A stretch of 64,000 nucleotides of DNA. It comes from Nocardia higoensis NBRC 100133 (GTDB lineage: Bacteria; Actinomycetota; Actinomycetes; Mycobacteriales; Mycobacteriaceae). The notes below the pieces were generated by a model. It did not search any database, was not told the origin of the DNA, and saw only the letters and a list, made by a program, of their open reading frames with translations. The position numbers were made by a program, and so were the translations under genes. Below, one piece after another: positions 57,655 through 64,000 of this stretch; the first letter of the stretch is position 1, and the number at the start of each line of letters is the position of its first letter. Where the stretch lies: the NCBI RefSeq assembly GCF_000308595.1, contig NZ_BAGA01000091.1, positions 1-64,000 on the forward strand, given 5' to 3'.

Positions 57655-59634
57655 ATGGTGGCGCGCAGGGGACGAATCGGGAGCGCAGTGGCCGCGGCCG
57701 CGCTGCTCGCGCTCGCTTCGGTGACCGGATGTACGACCTCGACGCGAGAGGACGCGGGGCCCACCGTGAACGCCTGCGCCGTGGCAGGCGACGAGACAGC
57801 GAGCACCGCGACGCCGCGCGGCGCGCCGCAGTCGCAGGGCACCTCCGCGCCACGCGATCTCAGCCTGAATCCCGAGATCGCCTCCGGCTACCGCAGCGGG
57901 ATGACGCCGGTCTCCACCCGGACCTACGCGGTGTCCACCGCCAACCCGATCGCCACCGAGGCGGCTTGCGCCGTGCTGGCCGACGGCGGCACCGCGGCCG
58001 ACGCGCTGGTCACCGCTCAGCTCGTGCTCGGCCTGGTGGAGCCACAGGCGTCCGGCATCGGTGGTGGCGCGTTCCTGCTCTACTACGATGCCGCGTCCGG
58101 CGCCGTCGAGGCCTACGACGGCCGCGAGACCGCACCCGCCGCCGCGACCGAGAACTATCTGCGCTGGATCAGCGACACCGATCGCACCGAGCCGAAGCCC
58201 GACGCCCGCGCCAGCGGACGGTCCATCGGCGTCCCCGGCGCGCTGCGCATGCTCGAGCTGGCCCACCGCGAGCACGGAAAGACCGAGTGGCGGGAGCTGT
58301 TCGATCCGGCGATCGCCCTGGCCGACCGGGGCTTCGCCATCAGTCCCCGGCTGGCCGACCAGATCGCGGACTCCGCAACCGAACTCGCCCTCGACGAGAA
58401 CGCGCGAGCATATTTCCTGCAAACGGACAGCACACCCAAGACCGCGGGCACCGTGCTCACCAATCCGGCACTGGCGAAGACCATGAGCACGCTCGCGACC
58501 GACGGCGCGGACGCCTTCTACACCGGGGCCATCGCCGAGGACATCGTGGCCGCAGCGGATTCGGCCACCGGCGGCCGCACCCCTTCGCTGCTGACCACCG
58601 CCGACCTCGCCGGCTACGAACCGGTGAAACGCACCGCGTTGTGCGACGGCTACCGCGGGTACGAGGTGTGCGGCATGCCCGCCCCCTCCTCCGGCGGCAG
58701 CACGGTCGCCGCGACACTGGGCATCCTGGAGAACTTCGACCTCGCCGCGCTGGCCCCGGAGAGCACCGACCTCGACGGCGGCAGGCCGCGCGCCGAAGCG
58801 GTGCATCTGATCGCCGAAGCCGAGCGGCTGGCCTACGCCGACCGCAACAAGTACGTCGCCGATCCGGAATTCGTTCCGCTGCCCGGCGGTTCGCCGGAGG
58901 CCATGATCGCGCCGGACTACCTGCGCGAGCGCTCCGCCCTGATCGATCCGGGCCGCAGCATGGGCCAGGCACAGCCGGGCGATCTCGGTCCGGTCCCGCT
59001 CGGGCTCGGACCGCAGCAGCCCGAACACGGCACCAGCCACATCAGCGTGGTCGACCGCTACGGCAATGCCGCCGCGATGACCACCACCGTCGAATCGGCC
59101 TTCGGCTCTTTCCACATGGTCGACGGCTTCCTGCTCAACAACCAGCTCACCGACTTCGCCGCCGAGCCGGCCGCACCCGACGGGACGCCGGTGGCCAATC
59201 GCCTCGAGCCGGGCAAGCGGCCGCGCAGTTCGATGGCCCCGACCCTGGTGTTCGACCGAGACGCCGGCGGCCGGCGCGGCGCCCTCGCCTATGTGACGGG
59301 ATCACCGGGTGGCGCGGTCATCATCCAGTTCGTCGTGAAAACGCTGGTCGGCGTGCTGGATTGGGGCCTCGACCCGCAGCAGGCCGTCTCGGCGGTGTCC
59401 TTCGGTGCGGGCAACAGCCCGGTCACCGGCGTCGGCGGCGAGCACCCGGCGATCGACACAACCGACGACGGCGCGCACGATCCACTGGTACGGCGGCTGC
59501 GCGAACTGGGCCACGAGGTGTCGGTGGCGCCGCAGAGCAGCGGCCTCAGCGTGCTACGCCGCGACGGCGACGAGGGGTGGACCGGCGGCGCGGACCCGCG
59601 CCGGGAGGGCGTGGTGCTCGGCGACACCCGTTGA
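57655..59634 (+). CDS. ggt: Gamma-glutamyltransferase, lipoprotein
   Basis: 659 residues. Signal peptide with lipobox VTGC (Cys26), so anchored outside. Core motifs: VLADGGTAADALVTAQLVLGLVEPQASGIGGGAFLLYYD, DGRETAPAAATENYL, and the autoprocessing/nucleophile Thr460 in EHGTSHISVVDRYGNAAAMTTTVESAFGS; GSPGGAVIIQFVVKTLVGVLDW in the small subunit. Cleaves glutathione-type gamma-glutamyl bonds, or transfers the group. TACTTT (57643-57648) lies 6 bases before the ATG. Confidence 0.94.
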   Translation: MVARRGRIGSAVAAAALLALASVTGCTTSTREDAGPTVNACAVAGDETASTATPRGAPQSQGTSAPRDLSLNPEIASGYRSGMTPVSTRTYAVSTANPIATEAACAVLADGGTAADALVTAQLVLGLVEPQASGIGGGAFLLYYDAASGAVEAYDGRETAPAAATENYLRWISDTDRTEPKPDARASGRSIGVPGALRMLELAHREHGKTEWRELFDPAIALADRGFAISPRLADQIADSATELALDENARAYFLQTDSTPKTAGTVLTNPALAKTMSTLATDGADAFYTGAIAEDIVAAADSATGGRTPSLLTTADLAGYEPVKRTALCDGYRGYEVCGMPAPSSGGSTVAATLGILENFDLAALAPESTDLDGGRPRAEAVHLIAEAERLAYADRNKYVADPEFVPLPGGSPEAMIAPDYLRERSALIDPGRSMGQAQPGDLGPVPLGLGPQQPEHGTSHISVVDRYGNAAAMTTTVESAFGSFHMVDGFLLNNQLTDFAAEPAAPDGTPVANRLEPGKRPRSSMAPTLVFDRDAGGRRGALAYVTGSPGGAVIIQFVVKTLVGVLDWGLDPQQAVSAVSFGAGNSPVTGVGGEHPAIDTTDDGAHDPLVRRLRELGHEVSVAPQSSGLSVLRRDGDEGWTGGADPRREGVVLGDTR

Positions 59635-59657
59635 GCGGGCCCACGACGCGGGCGGGC

Positions 59658-60107
59658 CTACTTCTTGTCGGCTTCGGTGTACCGCGCGCCCAGCGCGCGC
59701 AGGCGTTCGAGTGCCTGCGCGGCGTGCTCCTTGTCGTTGGCGCGGATGGCCAGCAGTGGCACGTAGTCGTCGTCGACGAGTTCCAGGCGCGCCCACGACT
59801 TGCGGTCGGGGAAGCTCACGCCACGAACCTGATCCCAGCCGAACAGGGTCTCCCCCAGCACGCCGCGCACTTCGACGCCGCGAGCGCCCGCGCGCAGCCG
59901 CGGCCGGGTCAGCAGCAGCACACCACCGGCGATGAGCACGCCGATCGCCACCATCGCGATCTGATCGACCACCCGGAAGTTGACCCCGGTCGAGCCGCTC
60001 TGCAGGAACAATCCGCCGATGGTGAACACCGCGAGGACGAGCACCGCCACGATCCACGCGGTGCGGACCGAACGCCGCGGCCGGACCTCCAGCTCCCAGT
60101 CCGCCAC
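59658..60107 (-). CDS. PH-domain membrane protein (Rv1417-like)
   Basis: 149 residues. Two membrane segments (TAWIVAVLVLAVFTIGGLFL and IAMVAIGVLIAGGVLLL) are followed by a bacterial PH-like domain: LRAGARGVEVRGVLGETLFGWDQVRGVSFPDRKSWARLELVDDDYVPLLAIRANDKEHAAQALERLRAL. GTG 60105-60107 begins 5 bp after the ribH stop, so it is in the riboflavin operon, as Rv1417 is beside ribH. Function unknown. Confidence 0.85.
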   Translation of the reverse strand: MADWELEVRPRRSVRTAWIVAVLVLAVFTIGGLFLQSGSTGVNFRVVDQIAMVAIGVLIAGGVLLLTRPRLRAGARGVEVRGVLGETLFGWDQVRGVSFPDRKSWARLELVDDDYVPLLAIRANDKEHAAQALERLRALGARYTEADKK

Positions 60108-60112
60108 GGCGA

Positions 60113-60592
<480 letters not shown>

Positions 60593-60620
60593 CTACGCAT
60601 ACCTTTCCCGCGACCGCCGC

Positions 60621-61865
60621 TCACTGCGCGGTCTCTCCCAGATCCAGATCGTCGAGACCGACCAGGTCATGGCCCATCCGGTCGCGCTTGGTGCGCAGGT
60701 AGCGCAGGTTCTCGGCATTGGCGCGCAACGGCATCTGCACCCGGTCGGTAATGGTGAGGCCGTAGCCGTCCAGGCCGACGCGCTTGGCCGGATTGTTGGT
60801 CAGCAGCCGCATGGAGCGGATACCGAGATCCACCAGGATCTGCGCGCCGGTGCCGTAGTCGCGCGCGTCGGCGGGCAGCCCGAGATCCAGATTGGCGTCG
60901 ACGGTGTCGCGGCCGGAATCCTGCAGCTGGTAGGCCTGCAGCTTGTGCATCAGGCCGATGCCGCGACCTTCGTGCCCGCGCATGTAGAGCACGACGCCGC
61001 GCCCCTCGGCATCCACCATTTCCAAGGCGGCGTCGAGCTGGGGACCGCAGTCGCAGCGCAGCGAGCCGAACACATCGCCGGTGAGGCACTCGGAGTGCAC
61101 GCGCACCAGCACGTCCTCGCCGTCACCGATATCCCCGCGCACCAGGGCGACGTGTTCGACATCGTCGTAGAGGCTGGTGTAGCCGACCGCGGTGAACGAG
61201 CCGTGCGCGGTGGGGATCCGCGCCTCGGCGACCCGCACCACCTGCTTCTCGTGCTTGCGCCGCCAGGAGATCATGTCCGCGATGGAGATCAGCGCCAGGT
61301 CGTGGTCGTCGGCGAAGACGCGCAACTCCTCGGTGCGCGCCATGTGGCCCTCGTCCTTCTGGCTGACGATCTCGCAGATCACCCCCGCCGGACGCAGACC
61401 GGCCATCCGCGCCAGGTCCACGGCGGCCTCGGTGTGGCCGGGCCTGCGCAGCACGCCGCCCTCCTTGGCGCGCAGCGGGACGACGTGACCGGGGCGGGTC
61501 AGGTCGTCGGCCTTCGCGTCGGCCGAGGCGAGCAGGCGCATGGTGGTGGCGCGGTCCGCGGCGGAGATGCCGGTGCTGATGCCCTCGCGCGCGTCCACCG
61601 ACACCGTGTAGGCGGTGCCGTGCTTGTCCTGGTTCGTGGCGTACATCGGCGGCAGGCCCAACCGGTCGCAGTCGTCGCCGACCAGCGGCACACAGATGTA
61701 ACCGGAGGTGTATCGGATCATGAAGGCGACGAGCTCGGGGGTCGCCTTCTCCGCCGCGAAGATGAGATCACCCTCGTTCTCGCGGTCCTCGTCGTCGACG
61801 ACGACAACCGCCTTACCGGCGGCGATGTCGGCGACTGCGCGCTCGATGGTGTCGAACCTGGTCAC
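60621..61865 (-). CDS. ribBA: Bifunctional DHBP synthase / GTP cyclohydrolase II
   Basis: 414 residues. Residues 1-205 are 3,4-dihydroxy-2-butanone-4-phosphate synthase ([65 protein letters not shown]). Residues ~210-414 are GTP cyclohydrolase II, with zinc ligands [20 protein letters not shown] and [17 protein letters not shown]. Makes both riboflavin precursors. GTG start. Matches Rv1415. Confidence 0.97.
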   Translation of the reverse strand: MTRFDTIERAVADIAAGKAVVVVDDEDRENEGDLIFAAEKATPELVAFMIRYTSGYICVPLVGDDCDRLGLPPMYATNQDKHGTAYTVSVDAREGISTGISAADRATTMRLLASADAKADDLTRPGHVVPLRAKEGGVLRRPGHTEAAVDLARMAGLRPAGVICEIVSQKDEGHMARTEELRVFADDHDLALISIADMISWRRKHEKQVVRVAEARIPTAHGSFTAVGYTSLYDDVEHVALVRGDIGDGEDVLVRVHSECLTGDVFGSLRCDCGPQLDAALEMVDAEGRGVVLYMRGHEGRGIGLMHKLQAYQLQDSGRDTVDANLDLGLPADARDYGTGAQILVDLGIRSMRLLTNNPAKRVGLDGYGLTITDRVQMPLRANAENLRYLRTKRDRMGHDLVGLDDLDLGETAQ

Positions 61866-62033
61866 GTCTGCTGCGCTCCATCTATGAATAGGTCTTGAAC
61901 AGTATCGCCGCTGCCTCCCCCGCCTCGCCTCGCGGCCCCTGCCACGACGCGAGCTCGGCAGGGGGACATCGGCTTTACCGTTCGGAAAATCGCGGGGACG
62001 AGCCGGTCGTCCCGCGAAGCGGGATCGGAACGG

Positions 62034-62660
62034 TCAGCCCCGCTGCTGGAGGCGCTCGACGTACTTGGCGATCACGTCGACCTCCAGGTTCACCCGGGTG
62101 CCGACGGCCGCGGTGCCGAGGTTGGTCATGGCGAGTGTGGTCGGGATCAGCGAGATCTCGAACCAGTCGTGATTGCCGTCGGCGGCGGGGGTGTCCTCGC
62201 GGCCGAGGCCGGAGACGGTCAGCGAGACGCCGTCGACGGTGATCGATCCCTTCTCCACCACATATCGGGCGATGGCGTCGGGCAGCGAGACCCGCACCAC
62301 CTCCCAGTTCTCCGAAGGCGTACGGGCGAGCACGGTGCCGGTGCCGTCCACGTGCCCCTGGACCAGGTGGCCGCCGAGACGGCTGTCGAGCGCGGCCGCG
62401 CGCTCGAGGTTCACCCGGGACCCCTCGGTCAGCCCGCCGATGCTGGACCGGTCGAGGGTCTCCTGCATCACGTCCACGGTGAAGGAATCGCCGTCGATCG
62501 CCTGATCGACGACGGTCAGGCAGACACCGTTGACCGCGATGGAGTCGCCGTGGCCGGCATCGGAGGTCACGAGCTTGCCCCGAATCGTGAGCCGGGCGGC
62601 GTCGGCAAGCCGTTCGACCGCGACGACCTCACCCAGTTCCTCGACGATGCCTGTGAACAT
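62034..62660 (-). CDS. ribE: Riboflavin synthase subunit alpha
   Basis: 208 residues, two lumazine-binding repeats. MFTGIVEELGEVVAVE is diagnostic; GDSIAVNGVCLTVVD and DVMQETLDRSSIGGLTEGSRVNLERAAALDSRLGGHLVQGHVDGTGTV occur in repeat 1, and a shorter copy (GSITVDGVSLTVSGL, NLEVDVIAKYVERL) in repeat 2. ATG follows AAGGAG. 168 bp separate it from ribBA; no FMN riboswitch was found. The symbol ribC is also used in mycobacteria. Confidence 0.96.
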   Translation of the reverse strand: MFTGIVEELGEVVAVERLADAARLTIRGKLVTSDAGHGDSIAVNGVCLTVVDQAIDGDSFTVDVMQETLDRSSIGGLTEGSRVNLERAAALDSRLGGHLVQGHVDGTGTVLARTPSENWEVVRVSLPDAIARYVVEKGSITVDGVSLTVSGLGREDTPAADGNHDWFEISLIPTTLAMTNLGTAAVGTRVNLEVDVIAKYVERLQQRG

Positions 62661-62988
62661 CCCTGACTCCTTGTCCGTCCTGATACCAGCCGGAACAGCG
62701 CGTCTTCGGACGCTATTCCCGGCACCGGTTCCCGGCTCAGCCTAACGACGCACCTTTCCGGCAATGGCGACGCCGTGCCACTCCGTGGAATAAACCGGCC
62801 GTTCGGCAGGAAAAAAACAGGGCGAAAGGTCTCTTTACCGTATTCCTTGCGGCCCGGTCCAGCGCGGATGCAGAATCGTTATCGAGTCGATTTCATCGTC
62901 AATTCCTGCTTCACGATCACCACGCACGGCCGTCCGCCCACCTCGCCGCGCCGCGGCGAACCACCTCGTCATCGGACCGGAGAACGGA
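62661..62988. other. 328 bp intergenic region, divergent promoters
   Basis: Between ribE (minus) and the hypothetical gene at 62989 (plus). It contains AT-richer stretches (AAAAAAACAGGG, about 62813-62824, and TCTCTTTACCGTATTCC, about 62830) that probably hold promoters. No convincing frame, hairpin or FMN riboswitch core was seen. Confidence 0.55.
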
Positions 62989-63468
62989 ATGAGCACCCTA
63001 TCGGACACCTCGACGACGCTCGCCACGCGTCGCGACCGCTACCGGCGCGAGCACGATCTGCGCGCCGAGGTCGACGATCGCGCCCATCACATCGTGCTGC
63101 CGATCGGCGGCGACTATCGCGCCGTGACCATGCCCGCCGAACTCGGCGAACAGGTGCGCGACCGACTCGCGAGCAGCGGGATCGCCGCACCGGTCATCGA
63201 ACACCGGCGTTCGCGGCGCTGGACTTTCCTCACCGCGTCCACCGGCGCCGGTTCGCTCGGGACCGTGGCTTCCGCACATCTGTTCCGCATGTTCGCGACG
63301 GTGGCCTCGACCGGCAGCGATGTCGTACTGCCTTCGTCGGAGGACGAACGCACCGGCTGCCGGACCTGGGTCGAACCGCCGGCCGAACCCGCCGCACTGC
63401 CCGCGCTGGCCACGGTCGTCGACGCCACCCTGGCACTCGGACAGCCGGGGCCGCGGCGCTCCCGATGA
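62989..63468 (+). CDS. Hypothetical protein, possibly regulatory/primase-accessory like
   Basis: 159 residues, ATG after GGAGAACGGA. No signal peptide. DRYRREHDLRAEVDDRAHHIVLPIGGDYRAVTMPAELGEQVRDRL and HRRSRRWTFLTASTGAGSLGTVASAHLFRMFATVASTGSDVVLPSSEDERTGCRTWVEPPAEPAALPALATVVDATLAL are the main parts; RRWTFLT and the CRTWVEPP region are reminiscent of actinobacterial prim-pol-like small proteins, but I do not recognise it with confidence. Convergent with rpe. Confidence 0.6.
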   Translation: MSTLSDTSTTLATRRDRYRREHDLRAEVDDRAHHIVLPIGGDYRAVTMPAELGEQVRDRLASSGIAAPVIEHRRSRRWTFLTASTGAGSLGTVASAHLFRMFATVASTGSDVVLPSSEDERTGCRTWVEPPAEPAALPALATVVDATLALGQPGPRRSR

Positions 63469-63473
63469 GCGGT

Positions 63474-64000
63474 TCAGCCGCGCGCGGCCGCGGCCTGCCT
63501 GCGCAGTTTCTCGACGGTGGCGCCGGGATCGTCGGTGTTGTACACGGCCGAGCCCGCGACGAAGCAGTCGATGCCCGCCGCGGCCGCCTGCTCGATGGTG
63601 TCGGCGTTGATGCCGCCGTCGATCTCCACCACCAGCCGCAGTTCACCGGAGTCGACCAGCCTGCGCACCGCGCGCGCCTTGTCGAGCACGTGCGGAATGA
63701 AGGACTGACCACCGAAGCCGGGTTCGACGCTCATCACCAGCAGCGTGTCGAAATCCTTCAGGATCTCCAGATACGGCTCGATCGGAGTGTTCGGCTTCAC
63801 CGACAGCCCGGCCTTCGCGCCCGCCGCCCGGATATCGCGTGCCACCGCGACCGGATCGTCGGTGGCCTCGGCGTGGAAGGTGACGTTGTACGCGCCGGCT
63901 TCGGCATAGGGCGGCGCCCAGCGTGCCGGGTCCTCGATCATGAGGTGGCAGTCCAGCGGGATGTCGGTGGCCTTCAGCAGGCTCTGCACCACCGGCAGAC
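63474..64000 (-). CDS. rpe: Ribulose-phosphate 3-epimerase, partial (5' end outside window)
   Basis: The last ~174 residues are visible. IPLDCHLMIEDPARWAPPYAEAGAYNVTFHAEATDD, GLSVKPNTPIEPYLEILKDFDTLLVMSVEPGFGGQSFIPHVLDKARAVRRL, and VEIDGGINADTIEQAAAAGIDCFVAGSAVY are the metal and phosphate sites of the TIM barrel. Interconverts ribulose- and xylulose-5-phosphate. The frame runs off the right edge. In mycobacteria rpe (Rv1408) lies near this riboflavin cluster too. Confidence 0.95.
   Translation of the reverse strand, partial: LPVVQSLLKATDIPLDCHLMIEDPARWAPPYAEAGAYNVTFHAEATDDPVAVARDIRAAGAKAGLSVKPNTPIEPYLEILKDFDTLLVMSVEPGFGGQSFIPHVLDKARAVRRLVDSGELRLVVEIDGGINADTIEQAAAAGIDCFVAGSAVYNTDDPGATVEKLRRQAAAARG

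Noticed and set aside
56245..59115. Long antisense open frame over metY and ggt
   Set aside because: No recognisable domain; both sense genes are clearly real; caused by third-position GC bias.
62661..62830. Possible FMN riboswitch upstream of ribE
   Set aside because: The minus strand has GGGAACCGGTGCCGGG but lacks the conserved RFN elements (paired GGGCAGGGTG and GATTTGGTG-like segments).

Overview
The window is high-GC actinobacterial DNA, most likely Nocardia or a close mycolic-acid genus (Corynebacteriales). From about 11.2 kb to the right end the gene order closely follows the stretch of the Mycobacterium tuberculosis chromosome running from the suf operon (Rv1460-Rv1466) down to rpe (Rv1408). 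The mannosyltransferase gene mptB, the DUF4189 protein, frequent GTG starts and TAGGGT-like -10 boxes fit that assignment. Species cannot be set from the sequence alone.

Layout. 0-11 kb is accessory: the 3' end of a lycopene cyclase gene coupled to the NHEJ gene ku; a TetR gene with an MpaB/Lcp-like oxygenase gene behind a perfect operator; a flavin oxidoreductase; an F420-type oxidoreductase; a very His-rich protein; a cobalamin-riboswitch-controlled ABC importer; and secreted proteins. 11.2-17.6 kb is the suf Fe-S operon (sufR-B-D-C-S-U-T, minus strand). 17.7-25.3 kb holds mptB, an ABC exporter, ctaA (haem A synthase), quinone reductase and ctaB (haem O synthase). 25.5-32.1 kb is a pentose phosphate operon (tkt-tal-zwf-opcA-pgl). 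32-44 kb is a second accessory block: fused 2-oxoacid dehydrogenase E1, LuxR regulator, endolysin-like DUF1906/amidase/LGFP protein, methyltransferase, TetR/MFS pair, hydrolase/SDR pair with a KstR-like box, and GNAT. 44-49.5 kb carries secG and the glycolytic gap-pgk-tpiA operon, split by an MFS gene and a META lipoprotein gene. 50.4-55.6 kb is whiA-yvcK-rapZ-uvrC. 55.6-59.6 kb has a HAD protein, metY and a lipoprotein gamma-glutamyltransferase. 59.6-64 kb has riboflavin genes (ribH, ribBA, ribE), a PH-domain protein and a partial rpe.

How the parts fit. The core supports redox and carbon metabolism: Fe-S assembly, haem A synthesis for cytochrome oxidase, NADPH from the pentose pathway, glycolysis and flavin synthesis. 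Several control sites are visible: a B12 riboswitch, three TetR-type palindromes, a SufR-type operator, and strong hairpin terminators. A repeated pattern is a -10 hexamer 6-9 bp before the start codon with no Shine-Dalgarno sequence, suggesting many leaderless mRNAs.

No tRNA, rRNA, CRISPR array, insertion sequence or integrase gene was seen.
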